Below, piece after piece: positions 53,257-63,907 of a stretch of 64,000 bases of DNA. The stretch comes from Betaproteobacteria bacterium HGW-Betaproteobacteria-7. GTDB taxonomy: Bacteria; Pseudomonadota; Gammaproteobacteria; Burkholderiales; Rhodocyclaceae. The notes beneath the pieces are model-generated. The model was not told the origin of the DNA. It was given only the letters and a program-made list of their open reading frames with translations, and searched no databases. Position numbers and translations under genes: made by a program. Location of the stretch: contig PHCE01000015.1 in the NCBI GenBank assembly GCA_002840765.1, forward strand, positions 51,439 through 115,438, given 5' to 3'. The number at the start of each line of letters is the position of its first letter. Position 1 is the first letter of the stretch.

Positions 53257-54126
53257 ATGGGTGAAATCGTCATGGCCATCAAGGCCACGCATGTTCCTTC
53301 GATGCTCATTTCCGAGCAGCCCGGCCCGGCCCACGGCTGCCGGCAGGCGGCGATCGACGCCGAGCGGGAAATTGGCCGTCGCGCCGTCGAACTGGGGGTC
53401 GATACCTTTATCGTGTTCGACACGCACTGGCTGGTCAATGCCGGCTACCACATCAACAACAATGCGGTGCACAAGGGCAATTACACCAGCCACGAGTTCC
53501 CGCATTTCATCCAGGACCTGCCCTACGAATTCCCGGGCAACCCGGAACTCGGCAACCTGATTGCCGAGGAAGCCACCGCGATGGGCGTCAAGACGCGCGC
53601 CCACCAGGTCGCTTCGCTCGATCTCGAATACGGCACCATCCTGCCGATGCGCTACATGAACCCGGAAGGCAAGATCCGCGTCATCTCGATCGCCGGCTGG
53701 AGCACCTTCGGCTCGCTCGAAGAATCGCGCATCCTTGGCGAGGCGCTGGCCAAGGCAGTCGCCCGCAGCAACTGCAAGGTCGCCATCGTCGCTTCCGGCT
53801 CGATGTCGCACCAGATCTGGGAAAACCGTCTGGTCGAGGAAGGCTTCAATTCGATCAGCCGCGAATTCAACAAGCAGGTCGACCTGCGCGCGCTGCAACT
53901 GTGGGAGGGTGGCGAGTGGGATACTTTCCTGCGCATGCTGCCCGAGTACGCCCAGTACTGCACCGGCGAAGGCAAGATGCACGACACGGCCATGCTGTTC
54001 GGCGCCATTGGCTGGGACAAGTACCAGGGCAAGGCCGAGATCGTCTGCCCGTACTTCGAAAGTTCGGGCACCGGTCAGGTCGTCGTCAGCCTGCCGGTCG
54101 CTGGCATCCCGGCCATGGCCCACTAA
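53257..54126 (+). CDS. Second HpaD-type class III extradiol dioxygenase (paralogue)
   Basis: A 289-residue paralogue of the upstream HpaD. All metal-site blocks remain (KATHVPSMLISEQPGP, VFDTHWLVNAGYHINNNA, VASGSMSHQIWEN, GKMHDTAMLFGAIGWDKY), so it should be active. Its substrate-facing segments differ: SHEFPHFIQDLPYEFPG against SNELPHFIKNMPFSYQG, and VISIAGWSTFGSLEES against VVSISALCTVHNLPDS. It has a strong AGGAG and a 67-base gap before it. It may take another catechol, such as one lacking or altering the acetate side chain (inference). Confidence 0.87.
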   Translation: MGEIVMAIKATHVPSMLISEQPGPAHGCRQAAIDAEREIGRRAVELGVDTFIVFDTHWLVNAGYHINNNAVHKGNYTSHEFPHFIQDLPYEFPGNPELGNLIAEEATAMGVKTRAHQVASLDLEYGTILPMRYMNPEGKIRVISIAGWSTFGSLEESRILGEALAKAVARSNCKVAIVASGSMSHQIWENRLVEEGFNSISREFNKQVDLRALQLWEGGEWDTFLRMLPEYAQYCTGEGKMHDTAMLFGAIGWDKYQGKAEIVCPYFESSGTGQVVVSLPVAGIPAMAH

Positions 54127-54141
54127 ACGAAGGAGCGGGAA

Positions 54142-54537
54142 ATGCCCCATCTTGTGTATGAAATCACCAACAACCTCGATACGTCGGAAGCCGATATTCC
54201 GGGTTTGCTCAAGAAATCCAACCAGGTGCTGATCGCCCAGGGTGGGGTATTTCCGATCGGCGGCATCCGCTCCCGCGTCGTCTGGCTGAAGGACTATTGC
54301 ATCGCCGACGGCAGCCATGGCGACGATGCTTTCGTCCATGCTTCGCTGAAGGTCGGCGCCGGGCGCTCTGAGGCGGAAAAGAAGAAGGCCTGCGATGAAC
54401 TGTTCGCCATGATCACTGAACATTTTGCCGCCATTTTTGCCCAGCGCGGACTGGCGCTGTCGATGGAATTCTCCGAATTCAGCGAATCCGGCACCTGGAA
54501 GAAAAATAACATCCACCCGCGCTACAAGAAGACCTAA
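54142..54537 (+). CDS. hpaF: 5-carboxymethyl-2-hydroxymuconate delta-isomerase
   Basis: A 131-residue tautomerase-fold enzyme beginning Met-Pro, the Pro being the catalytic base after Met removal. [29 protein letters not shown] and a C-terminal [16 protein letters not shown] match CHMI. It acts after HpaE in the homoprotocatechuate route. Confidence 0.92.
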   Translation: MPHLVYEITNNLDTSEADIPGLLKKSNQVLIAQGGVFPIGGIRSRVVWLKDYCIADGSHGDDAFVHASLKVGAGRSEAEKKKACDELFAMITEHFAAIFAQRGLALSMEFSEFSESGTWKKNNIHPRYKKT

Positions 54538-54557
54538 CCCCACCAAGAGGAATGACC

Positions 54558-55361
54558 ATGTTTACCCGAGACCTGATCGAAGCGACCGCCCGCCGCTTCC
54601 ACGAAGCCGAGAAGACCCGCCAGCAGATCCGCCAGGTCTCGCTCGACTACCCGGAGATCACCATCCCCGACGCCTACGCCATCCAGAAGGCCTGGGTCGA
54701 CATGAAGATCGCCGAAGGCCGCAGGATAGTCGGCCACAAGATCGGCCTGACCTCGCGCGCCATGCAGCAATCGTCGCAGATCGACGAGCCGGACTACGGC
54801 ACGCTGCTCGACGATATGGTCTTCGCCGATGGTGGCGAGATTCCGGTCGACCGCTTCATCGTGCCGATGATCGAGGTCGAGCTGGCCTTCATCCTGAAAG
54901 ATCGCCTCGAAGGCGAAAACGTCACCATGCTCGACGTGCTCTCGGCCACCGATTACGTGATCCCGGCGCTCGAACTGATCGACGCCCGCTCGCAGCGCAT
55001 CGACCCGGAAAGCAAGCGGCCGCGCAAGGTCTTCGACACCATTTCCGACAATGCCGCCAACGCCGGCATCATCATGGGCGGCCGCCCGATCAAGCCGCTG
55101 GATGTCGATCTGCGCTGGGTCGCGGCGCTGCTTTACCGCAACGGCATCATCGAGGAAACCGGCGTCGCCGCTGGCGTGCTGAATCACCCGGCCAACGGCA
55201 TCGCCTGGCTGGCCCAACGCTTCGCCCCCCACGGCGTGGCGCTGGAGCCGGGTCAGATCATCCTCGCCGGCTCCTTCACCCGGCCGGTGCCGGCCAGCCG
55301 CGGCGACACCTTCCATGTCGATTACGGCCCGCTGGGCAACATCACCTGCCGTTTCGTCTGA
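54558..55361 (+). CDS. hpaH: 2-oxo-hept-4-ene-1,7-dioate hydratase
   Basis: A 267-residue hydratase of the FAH-related MhpD/HpaH family: [33 protein letters not shown] in consecutive parts, [25 protein letters not shown] and GLLNHPAN-like [12 protein letters not shown]. The ATG at 54558 has AGAGG seven bases upstream; an ATG two codons earlier is too close to it. The length equals enteric HpaH. Confidence 0.92.
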   Translation: MFTRDLIEATARRFHEAEKTRQQIRQVSLDYPEITIPDAYAIQKAWVDMKIAEGRRIVGHKIGLTSRAMQQSSQIDEPDYGTLLDDMVFADGGEIPVDRFIVPMIEVELAFILKDRLEGENVTMLDVLSATDYVIPALELIDARSQRIDPESKRPRKVFDTISDNAANAGIIMGGRPIKPLDVDLRWVAALLYRNGIIEETGVAAGVLNHPANGIAWLAQRFAPHGVALEPGQIILAGSFTRPVPASRGDTFHVDYGPLGNITCRFV

Positions 55362-55377
55362 GCCAGCGGAGCCGATC

Positions 55378-56175
55378 ATGGAAATGCCCCAGAACAAATT
55401 CAAGCGCGCACTCGGCGCCGGCGACACGCAGATCGGCCTGTTTCTCGGCCTAGCCAACGCCTACACCGCCGAAATCGTCGCCGGCACCGGCTTCGACTGG
55501 CTGCTGATCGACGGCGAGCACGGCCCGAACGACCTGCAGTCCATCATTGCCCAGTTGCAGGCCCTGGCCTCGTATCCGGTGCGGCCGGTGGTGCGCACCG
55601 TCGATCACGACGTGGCGCGCATCAAGCAACTGCTCGACGGCGGCGTGCAGACGCTGATGGTGCCGATGGTCGAAAGTGCCGCCGATGCCGAAAAGCTGGT
55701 CCGCGCCATGCGCTACCCGCCGCACGGCATCCGTGGCGTCGGCACGGCGATGGCCCGGGCGGCGCGCTGGAATGGAGTTGAAGGCTATTTCGCTTACGCC
55801 GACGAGGAAATGTGTCTGATCGTGCAGATCGAGTCGACCGCCGGCCTGGCCGGACTCGATGCCATTCTCCAGGTCCCGGGCGTTGATGCCGTGTTTATCG
55901 GCCCGTCCGATCTGGCGGCGTCGATGGGCCATCTCGGTAATCCCGGCCACGCCGAGGTCAAGGCCGCGGTCGAAGGAGCGATCGGCAAGATCGCCGCCGC
56001 CGGCAAGGCCGCCGGCGTCTTTTCCGCCGACCCGGCGACGGCCGAAGGCTATCGCCAGATCGGCGCCAGTTTCCTGCTGGTCGGCGTCGATGCCCTGCTG
56101 CTGCGCAATTCCGCGGTCGCCCTGGCCGACAAATTCAAGCACGCCGAAACCGCCAAGAGCGGCGCCGCCTACTAA
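55378..56175 (+). CDS. hpaI: 4-hydroxy-2-oxoheptanedioate aldolase
   Basis: A 265-residue class II pyruvate aldolase that splits 4-hydroxy-2-oxoheptanedioate to pyruvate and succinate semialdehyde. QIGLFLGLANAYTAEIVAGTGFDWLLIDGEHGPND in consecutive parts, VVRTVDHDVARIKQLLDGG, IVQIESTAGLAGLDAIL and FIGPSDLAASMGHLG carry the catalytic Arg/His and metal-binding Glu/Asp. Confidence 0.93.
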   Translation: MEMPQNKFKRALGAGDTQIGLFLGLANAYTAEIVAGTGFDWLLIDGEHGPNDLQSIIAQLQALASYPVRPVVRTVDHDVARIKQLLDGGVQTLMVPMVESAADAEKLVRAMRYPPHGIRGVGTAMARAARWNGVEGYFAYADEEMCLIVQIESTAGLAGLDAILQVPGVDAVFIGPSDLAASMGHLGNPGHAEVKAAVEGAIGKIAAAGKAAGVFSADPATAEGYRQIGASFLLVGVDALLLRNSAVALADKFKHAETAKSGAAY

Positions 56176-56197
56176 AAACAACGAAGGAGAACAGAAC

Positions 56198-57652
<1,455 letters not shown>

Positions 57653-58855
57653 GTGAGCATTTCGGCATTCGAACCGGCCCGCGAGGGCCGTTTTGTTTTG
57701 CTGCTCGGAGCGCTGGTCGCCTTCGGGCCGCTCGCCATCGACCTCTACCTGCCGGCGCTGCCGGCAATGGCGGCCGGTCTGGCGGCACCGGCCGAAGCGG
57801 TGCAACTGACCATCACTGTTTTTCTGGCTGGCTTCTCCCTCGGCATGCTCTTCTACGGGCCGATCTCCGATCGTTATGGCCGGCGCAGAGTGATGCTGGG
57901 CGGCATTGGCCTGTTCACCCTCGCCAGTTTCGCCTGCGTCCTGGCCACCGATGTCGTGCAGCTGATCGTTGCCCGCTTCATGCAGGCATTGGGTGGAGGC
58001 GCCGCATCGGTGCTGGCCCGGGCAGTGGTACGCGATGTCTATGCGCCGACCGAGGCCATCCGCAAGCTTTCACTGATGGCCATGGTCACCGCCATTGCGC
58101 CACTCCTGGCGCCTGCACTGGGCAGCGTACTGCTCGAGTATTTCGGCTGGCGCGGTACCTTTGGCGCGCTGCTTACCTGGGGACTGCTCAGCTTCTGGGT
58201 GGTCTGGCTCCACTTGCCGGAAACCCTGCCGGCCGAGCGCCGTGGCAGCTTGTCCCTGGCCGGTGCCTTTGCCGCCTATGGCCAGCTGCTGCGTGACCGG
58301 GTGGCGATCGGCCTGCTGCTGGCCGGCGGCATGTCGTTCGCGGCGATGTTTGCCTACATCACCAGCGGACCCTTCTACTTCATCGACAGACACGGCTTTT
58401 CACCGCTCGCCTTCAGCCTGCTCTTCGCTGCCAACGCCCTCGGCATCTTCATCGCCAACTACGCGAACAGCCGCTTCGTGCGTCGCCAGGGGGCGATGAC
58501 CATGGCTGGCGTCGGCAGCGGGGTTGGTTTCCTTGGCGCCGTGCTGCTCTGGGTCGCCAGCGGTGTCGGCAATGCCCTGCCGGCAGTCGTCATCGGGCTC
58601 TTCATCGTGGTCAGCATGACGGGCTTGCTCGGCGCCAATTGTGTTGGTCTGCTGATGGCTCGTTTCCCGCAGAACGCCGGTGCGGCGGCGGCTCTGTTCG
58701 GGGCCGGCCAGTTTGGTCTGGGCATGCTGGCGAGTGCAACCATCAGCTATCTCCACAATCCAAGCGGCAGGAGCATGGCTGGCGTCATCCTCGTTGTCTC
58801 GGGTATCTCCCTGTTCGGCTGGTTCGCATGTCGCCTGGGCGATGGTGCGCGGTAA
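57653..58855 (+). CDS. Bcr/CflA-type MFS transporter
   Basis: A 400-residue twelve-helix transporter. GALVAFGPLAIDLYLPALPAMA and LFYGPISDRYGRRRVMLGG (motif A) and FMQALGGGAASVLARAVVRD are hallmarks of the Bcr/CflA drug-export group. It starts with GTG one base after the gabD stop region, so it is cotranscribed with the hpa genes and may export a toxic pathway intermediate (inference). Confidence 0.88.
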   Translation: MSISAFEPAREGRFVLLLGALVAFGPLAIDLYLPALPAMAAGLAAPAEAVQLTITVFLAGFSLGMLFYGPISDRYGRRRVMLGGIGLFTLASFACVLATDVVQLIVARFMQALGGGAASVLARAVVRDVYAPTEAIRKLSLMAMVTAIAPLLAPALGSVLLEYFGWRGTFGALLTWGLLSFWVVWLHLPETLPAERRGSLSLAGAFAAYGQLLRDRVAIGLLLAGGMSFAAMFAYITSGPFYFIDRHGFSPLAFSLLFAANALGIFIANYANSRFVRRQGAMTMAGVGSGVGFLGAVLLWVASGVGNALPAVVIGLFIVVSMTGLLGANCVGLLMARFPQNAGAAAALFGAGQFGLGMLASATISYLHNPSGRSMAGVILVVSGISLFGWFACRLGDGAR

Positions 58856-58886
58856 CCCGCTGCATGGTGTGGACGAAAGGAGCAAC

Positions 58887-59930
58887 ATGAATGCGATTTC
58901 CTTCCCTGCTGGCGAGGCCGGCCTGGCTGATGAAAGTCACTACCTCCGCCTGCGCGCGGAGCATGCGCTCGGCCGCCCTGATGCGACGCTGTTCAGTCTC
59001 GATGTCGACGATGCCTCGGCTCGCCTGTCCAACGTTTACAACACCAACCGTCTCCGACTGGCGGGGCGCGCGCAGGATTTCCGCATGCGCTTGCGAACGG
59101 CCCAGGTCGGTCGTTTCGGGCTGGCGACGCTGGCATTCGGTGCCGAAGTCGATATCGACCAATCGGGTGATCGGCCCTTCCTCCTGGTAACGACACAGGT
59201 TCGCGGTTTCTCGCGGGTGACAACGCCTGACGGGATGGCCGAAGGTGGTCGCGGCTTTGTTGTCATCGATTCCGCCGGTCAGCCGGTGAGCAAACACTTC
59301 AGCAGCGAAAGCGAGCGCTGCAACGTGCGTATCGATCAGGCCGTCATTGAGGCGAAGTGTTCAGCTTTGCTTGATCGGCCGCTCGATCGCTGCCTGCAGT
59401 TTTCTCCCTTCGGCGCCAATAACGGCCAAGTCGAGCGACGCTGGATAAGCCTCCTGCAAATGCTGCTTGCCTATGTTGACACGCCAGTGCTGAGCCCGGC
59501 CGAGCCTATCATCCATAACTTGGAGGAGGCTGTGCTGCTGCATCTGCTATTCGAACATGAACACTCCTATAGCGAGGCCTTGCGCCGGCCGGCGAATGCG
59601 CTGGCGCCGCGCCATGTGAAGCGGGCCGAGGACTACATTCGGGCTCATGCCCGGGAAGCGTTGACCCTGGAACAGATTGCCGGTGCCGTCGGCTGCGGCA
59701 TCCGGACACTCAGTGAAGGCTTTCACAAGACGCGGGGAACGACGCCAATGAATTTTCTGCGCCGGGTACGCCTGGCGGGCGTGCGCAGAGATCTGGAGCA
59801 GGGCGGGGCGCCGGGTGTCGTCGCGGAGGCCGCCCTGCGCTGGGGATTCAATCATCTGGGACGTTTTTCCGCCGATTACCGCCGCAGTTTTGGCGAGTCG
59901 CCTTCCGACACCTTGCGTCGAATCAAGTAG
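58887..59930 (+). CDS. AraC-family transcriptional regulator
   Basis: A 347-residue regulator with an N-terminal AraC-binding-like domain (LRTAQVGRFGLATLAFGAEVD, then FLLVTTQVRGFSRV). Its C-terminal double HTH contains EALTLEQIAGAVGCGIRTLSEGF, TPMNFLRRVRLAGVRRDL and ALRWGFNHLGRFSADYRRSFGESP in consecutive parts. AAAGGAGC precedes ATG 58887. It probably activates the next gene through CGGATAG repeats in the gap that follows (inference). Confidence 0.88.
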   Translation: MNAISFPAGEAGLADESHYLRLRAEHALGRPDATLFSLDVDDASARLSNVYNTNRLRLAGRAQDFRMRLRTAQVGRFGLATLAFGAEVDIDQSGDRPFLLVTTQVRGFSRVTTPDGMAEGGRGFVVIDSAGQPVSKHFSSESERCNVRIDQAVIEAKCSALLDRPLDRCLQFSPFGANNGQVERRWISLLQMLLAYVDTPVLSPAEPIIHNLEEAVLLHLLFEHEHSYSEALRRPANALAPRHVKRAEDYIRAHAREALTLEQIAGAVGCGIRTLSEGFHKTRGTTPMNFLRRVRLAGVRRDLEQGGAPGVVAEAALRWGFNHLGRFSADYRRSFGESPSDTLRRIK

Positions 59931-59944
59931 ACGCCAACTATCCG

Positions 59945-60027
59945 CCGGATGCGGATAGCCGCCGCCCGATCCGGATAGAGGCCGGATGTTCGCTCTCCTA
60001 TGATTTGCCGGTGGGCCTAAGGCCCAC
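59945..60027 (+). promoter_or_regulatory. CGGAT direct repeats, promoter and leader hairpin before dctP2
   Basis: CGGATAG occurs at 59952-59958 and again exactly 20 bases later at 59972-59978. CCGGATG occurs at 59945-59951 and 59982-59988. The 20-base phasing is typical of AraC-type half-sites. A -10 TATGAT (59999-60004) lies downstream and has no good -35, as expected for an activated promoter. GTGGGCC-TAA-GGCCCAC (60011-60027) forms a perfect hairpin in the leader, ahead of the TAGGAGGAG ribosome site. Confidence 0.6.
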
Positions 60028-60055
60028 CGAGCAGACAACATAGGAGGAGACCTCG

Positions 60056-61096
60056 ATGAACAATTCATTTACCAGCGGCCTTTTTGTGGCCGCCATCAGC
60101 TTGGCCGCCGCCCAGGTGGCGCAGGCTCAGGAAGTCACGTTCAAGATTGCCCACTTTCTGCCAGCCGGCGCCTCAACCCAGAAAGTCGTCCTGCAGCCTT
60201 GGTGCGACCAGATGGGGCAACTTTCCAACGGCCGCATCAAGTGCCAGTTCTACCCGTCCATGCAACTGGGCGGCACGCCGGGCCAGCTGGCCGACCAAGT
60301 CAAGAACGGCGTCGCCGACATTGTGTGGACGGCTCCCGGCTATTCAACAGGGCGTTTTCCGAAAACCGAAGCACTGGAACTGCCCGGCGTTCTGCCTCTG
60401 GGTGGTCTGCTCGGCGGCCGGGCGATCTGGGATTTCTTCGGTCAGCACCTGAAGGAGGAATACAAGGATTACAAGGTGCTGGCCATGCACGGTGACGGCG
60501 GCATGAACATCCATACGGCGACCAAGCCGCTGGCCACGGTCGAGGATTTCAAGGGCGTCAAGTTGCGCTCGCCGAACCGCACCATCGCCCGCACCCTGAG
60601 CGCGCTTGGCGCGACGCCGGTGGCGATGCCGCCGGCCCAGGTTACCGAGGCCATCGCCAAGGGGGTTGTCGATGGCGCTTCGGCTGTCTGGGAGGTGATG
60701 TTGCCGACCAAGCTCGACGAAGTCACCAAGTTCCATTTCGAAACGCCGCCCGACCGTCCGGCCATGGGTGCCACCGTCCTGATGGTGCTGATGAACAAAC
60801 AGAAGTACGAGTCTCTACCGGCTGATCTCAAGACCATCGTCGACAAGGTTTCCGGCCTGCCGCTGGTCGAGCGCTACGGCAAGGCCTGGGACGAGGCATC
60901 AATAGTCGCGCGCAACAAGGTCAAGGACATGCCCGGCCACAAGCTGACCGTCGTTTCGGGTGCGCAGTACGACGCCATCCTGAAGCAGACCGAAGCGGTC
61001 GAAAAGGAATGGCTGGCTGACGCCAAGGCCAAAGGCATCAACGGCGAGGCTTTGGTCGCGGCTGCCCGCGAATCGGCCCGCAAACAGAAAAACTGA
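60056..61096 (+). CDS. Orphan TRAP transporter substrate-binding protein
   Basis: A 346-residue DctP-type protein (signal to about residue 24, AQAQ). It is clearly a paralogue of the protein at 46531 (KIAHFLPAGASTQKVVLQPW, GRIKCQFYPSMQLGG, PVAMPPAQVTEAIAKGVVDG). No dctQM follows, so it probably docks on the DctQM at 47578-49445 with a different ligand, or on a system elsewhere. The Arg-containing block GVKLRSPNRTIARTLSALG is kept. Confidence 0.88.
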   Translation: MNNSFTSGLFVAAISLAAAQVAQAQEVTFKIAHFLPAGASTQKVVLQPWCDQMGQLSNGRIKCQFYPSMQLGGTPGQLADQVKNGVADIVWTAPGYSTGRFPKTEALELPGVLPLGGLLGGRAIWDFFGQHLKEEYKDYKVLAMHGDGGMNIHTATKPLATVEDFKGVKLRSPNRTIARTLSALGATPVAMPPAQVTEAIAKGVVDGASAVWEVMLPTKLDEVTKFHFETPPDRPAMGATVLMVLMNKQKYESLPADLKTIVDKVSGLPLVERYGKAWDEASIVARNKVKDMPGHKLTVVSGAQYDAILKQTEAVEKEWLADAKAKGINGEALVAAARESARKQKN

Positions 61097-61124
61097 GATC
61101 AATCGGATTGCAAAGGAGAACAGC

Positions 61125-61895
61125 ATGAATCCTCAAGGTAACTACTATGACCACCCGCAACGCTTCAGCCAGGAAGAGTGGAATGCCCGCGTCAAACTGG
61201 CTGGCGTCTACCGCATCTTTGCCTATCTCGGCTGGGACGAACTGATCTACAACCATATCTCCCTGCGCGTGCCGGGGCCGGACAAGCATTTCCTGATCAA
61301 TCCCTTCGGCCTGCACTACAAGGACGTCTGCGCTTCCAACCTGGTCAAGGTCGACGTCAAGGGCAATATCATTGGCCACTCCGACTGGCCGATCAATCCG
61401 GCCGGCTTCACCTTTCATTCGGCCATCCACGACAAGGTGGCGGACGGCCACTGCGTCATGCACGTCCATACGACGCCGACGCAGGCCGTCTGTTGCCTCA
61501 AGGAAGGGCTGTCGTACAGCAATTTTTACGCTGCCCAGCTCTACGGGAAAATTGCCTGGCACGAGTTCGAGGGCATCACCGTCCATCTCGATGAAGGCGA
61601 ACGTATCCTGGCCAGCGCCGGCGACAAGCCGGTACTGATGCTGCGCAACCATGGCCCGGTGGTCATCGGATCGACACTGGCGCAGGCCTTTTCCTTGATG
61701 TGGCTGGTCAATCGCGCCTGTGAAATCCAGTTGGCTTCGCAGTCCATGGGCCCGGTAGTGGAGATTCCGCAACCCGTGCTCGCCAAGTGCGTCGCCGATT
61801 CGCTGAACTTCGATCCCAAGTATGGCGCGGGCGAGGATGCCCTGGCCGCGCTGACCCGGATCATCGACCGCATCGATCCGTCCTATCGCACCTGA
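61125..61895 (+). CDS. Class II aldolase/adducin-family protein
   Basis: A 256-residue protein with the class II aldolase (AraD/FucA) fold: YLGWDELIYNHISLRVPG, zinc ligands in CVMHVHTTPTQ, and MLRNHGPVVIGSTLAQAF. Members act as aldolases, epimerases or decarboxylases on hydroxy-acids. It is cotranscribed with the orphan binding protein, so the pair may import and process one compound. The reaction is unknown. Confidence 0.85.
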   Translation: MNPQGNYYDHPQRFSQEEWNARVKLAGVYRIFAYLGWDELIYNHISLRVPGPDKHFLINPFGLHYKDVCASNLVKVDVKGNIIGHSDWPINPAGFTFHSAIHDKVADGHCVMHVHTTPTQAVCCLKEGLSYSNFYAAQLYGKIAWHEFEGITVHLDEGERILASAGDKPVLMLRNHGPVVIGSTLAQAFSLMWLVNRACEIQLASQSMGPVVEIPQPVLAKCVADSLNFDPKYGAGEDALAALTRIIDRIDPSYRT

Positions 61896-61940
61896 TTCGC
61901 CACGGTCGAACTGGCCGCGAGGGCAGACGGGTGGGGTGAA

Positions 61941-61962
61941 TTCACGTTAATATGTTAGTGAA
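61941..61962. promoter_or_regulatory. HpaR-like operator upstream of MFS/HbpS genes
   Basis: GTTAATATGTTAGT (61946-61959) matches ACTAAYATRTTAGT with two mismatches, and is flanked by TTCAC and GTGAA. It lies 145 bases before the MFS start. No clear -35/-10 pair was found around it. Confidence 0.55.
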
Positions 61963-62103
61963 AATGGCAGCGGGAGATCGCTGTCACCCCACCCATTATT
62001 CAGGCTCCACCATGCAACCCGTTGCCCTGTACTGCCCCGCCATCCCCGGCGCCTGTCTGCCAGACTCCGCGCCTTGCTCCGTGATGGTTGCGGGGTTTTA
62101 GGC

Positions 62104-63345
62104 ATGGCCCTCCCAGCCGGCCTGCGCGCCCTGGCGCATCGCAATTTCCGTCTCTATTTCGCCGGCCAGGCAGTGTCCATCATTGGCTCCTGGATCCAGC
62201 AGGTGGCGCTGGCCTGGCTGGTCTACCGGCTTACCGGCTCGGCGGCGCTGCTCGGTATCACGGCCTTCTGTGGCCTGATTCCCCAACTGGTCGTCGGGCC
62301 ATTTGCCGGCGCCTGGATCGACAAGCACGACAAGAAAAAATGGCTGATCGGCGTGCAGTCGTTGATGGCCCTGCAGGCCTTCGTGCTCGCCGGGCTGACC
62401 TGGGCAGGTTGGATCACTCCCGGCTTCATCATCGCCATGGCGCTGCTCCTCGGCATTCTCAGCAGCTTTGATGCGCCGCTGCGCCAATCACTGATCGGCA
62501 GTTTCGTCGGCAGCCGCGACGACCTGCCCAATGCCCTGGCGCTCAACGCCATGCTGTTCAACAGCGGCCGTTTCATTGGCCCGCCGATCGCCGGACTGCT
62601 TCTCGGCCTGACTTCCGAGGCCTTCTGCTTCGCCATCAACGGTTTTTCCTTCCTGGCGCTGATTGCCGCCATTCTCGTCGTGCGCAGTGTTCCGCCGGCG
62701 CGGGCTACCGGCTCGGTCGGCGAAGTTTTCCGCGAAGGCCTGGCCTACGCCTGGCAGACGTGGAGCGTGCGCACTCTGATCCTGACGCTGATCGTGCTCA
62801 ACCTGACCGCCTCGGCCTATGCCGTGCTGCTGCCGGTATTCGCCGCCGATGTCTTTGCCGGCGATGCGACGACGCTCGGCTGGCTGTGGGGTGCGGCCGG
62901 CTGCGGTGCTTTCGCCTCGACGGTGTTTCTGGCAACGCGCCATTCGGTGCCCGGGCTGATTGCCTCGGTGGCTTCAGGAACTGCCATCGCTGCCGTGTCG
63001 CTGCTGATCTTCGCCGCCACCGACTGGCTACCGCTGGCCATGGTGGCCATGGTCGGCGTCGGTTTCGGCATTTCTGTGTGCAACGTCGGCATCAACATGA
63101 TCCTGCAGAGCACGGCACCCGAACAATTGCGTGGCCGCATCGTCTCCTTCTTCACCTCCGCCCGCTTCGGCTTTGATGCACTGGGCGGCCTGCTCGCCGG
63201 CTTCGTCGCCGCCGGCTTCGGCGCCGGCCGCACCTTGATGGCCGAAGGCATCGTCCTGCTGGTTTTTGTCGTCTTCCTGTTCAGCCGCCGGCAGCGTCTG
63301 GCCGAGCAGGTTTCCATCGCTCAGGGAAATGCCCATGGACATTGA
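62104..63345 (+). CDS. MFS transporter (enterobactin-exporter EntS-like group)
   Basis: A 413-residue membrane protein with twelve predicted helices. LRALAHRNFRLYFAGQAVSIIGSW at the start, SALLGITAF, PFAGAWIDKHDKKKWL (motif A) and GRIVSFFTSARFGFDALGGL resemble the MFS_3 (EntS) exporters. ATG 62104 was chosen over TTG 62074 for protein homology. It overlaps the HbpS-like gene by 11 bases. The HpaR-like box upstream suggests it belongs to the same regulon. Confidence 0.87.
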   Translation: MALPAGLRALAHRNFRLYFAGQAVSIIGSWIQQVALAWLVYRLTGSAALLGITAFCGLIPQLVVGPFAGAWIDKHDKKKWLIGVQSLMALQAFVLAGLTWAGWITPGFIIAMALLLGILSSFDAPLRQSLIGSFVGSRDDLPNALALNAMLFNSGRFIGPPIAGLLLGLTSEAFCFAINGFSFLALIAAILVVRSVPPARATGSVGEVFREGLAYAWQTWSVRTLILTLIVLNLTASAYAVLLPVFAADVFAGDATTLGWLWGAAGCGAFASTVFLATRHSVPGLIASVASGTAIAAVSLLIFAATDWLPLAMVAMVGVGFGISVCNVGINMILQSTAPEQLRGRIVSFFTSARFGFDALGGLLAGFVAAGFGAGRTLMAEGIVLLVFVVFLFSRRQRLAEQVSIAQGNAHGH

Positions 63346-63763
63346 AATGATTGCCTCGCTTGGCCTGGCCAGCGCCGACGAACTGGCCGACCGCGCCCTC
63401 GCCGCGGCTGCCGAAGCTGGCGTCAGGATATGCGTCGCCGTCGTCGACCGCGCCGGCTACCCGCTGGTCTTCAAGCGCCATCCGGGAGCCCCCTTTCACA
63501 GCATCGACATCGCCCTCGACAAGGCCTACACCGTGGTCAGCTTCGGTCCCGCCACCGCCAAGTGGGACGCCCGTCTGGCCAAGGGCTCGGAGATGCTGCG
63601 CCATGGCCTGATGCAGCGCCAGCGCTTCGTCGGCTTCGGCGGCGGCCTGCCGGTGAAACACGAAGGCGTGCTGGTCGGCGCCATCGGTGTCTCCGGTGGC
63701 AGTGAGGCGCAGGATGTTCAGTTTGCCGAAGCGGCGCTGGCAGGGCTGGCCGGAGGCGGTTGA
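63335..63763 (+). CDS. GlcG/HbpS-like (PF03928) small protein
   Basis: A 142-residue protein of the GlcG/HbpS/PduO-C fold: VRICVAVVDRAGYPLVFKRHPGAP in parts, SIDIALDKAYTVVSFG and FGGGLPVKHEGVLVGAIGVSGGS. Members bind heme or cobalamin or accompany aldehyde and glycolate enzymes; the exact role is unknown. ATG 63335 is preferred to 63329 for spacing from AGGGA. Confidence 0.85.
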   Translation: MDIEMIASLGLASADELADRALAAAAEAGVRICVAVVDRAGYPLVFKRHPGAPFHSIDIALDKAYTVVSFGPATAKWDARLAKGSEMLRHGLMQRQRFVGFGGGLPVKHEGVLVGAIGVSGGSEAQDVQFAEAALAGLAGGG

Positions 63764-63841
63764 CGTGCCGCCTTGCCCGGCGTCCGGCTACGACGGTAAC
63801 ATGCGGCGCTGACTGCCCGGCAATGACCCAGTGAGGACGAA

Positions 63842-63907
63842 ATGAGCACCGCAGCAAGGCCAAACTCAGGTATTCCCTCCCCGACGGAGCAGGTGATTCC
63901 CTGGTAA
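63842..63907 (+). CDS. 21-codon ORF, possibly a gene start cut by an insertion sequence
   Basis: ATG at 63842 with GAGGAC upstream opens MSTAARPNSGIPSPTEQVIPW and stops at TAA inside TGGTAATCCCCCC. The stop lies where the left end of the following insertion sequence would start, so a longer gene may have been interrupted here. Not recognised. Confidence 0.3.
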   Translation: MSTAARPNSGIPSPTEQVIPW

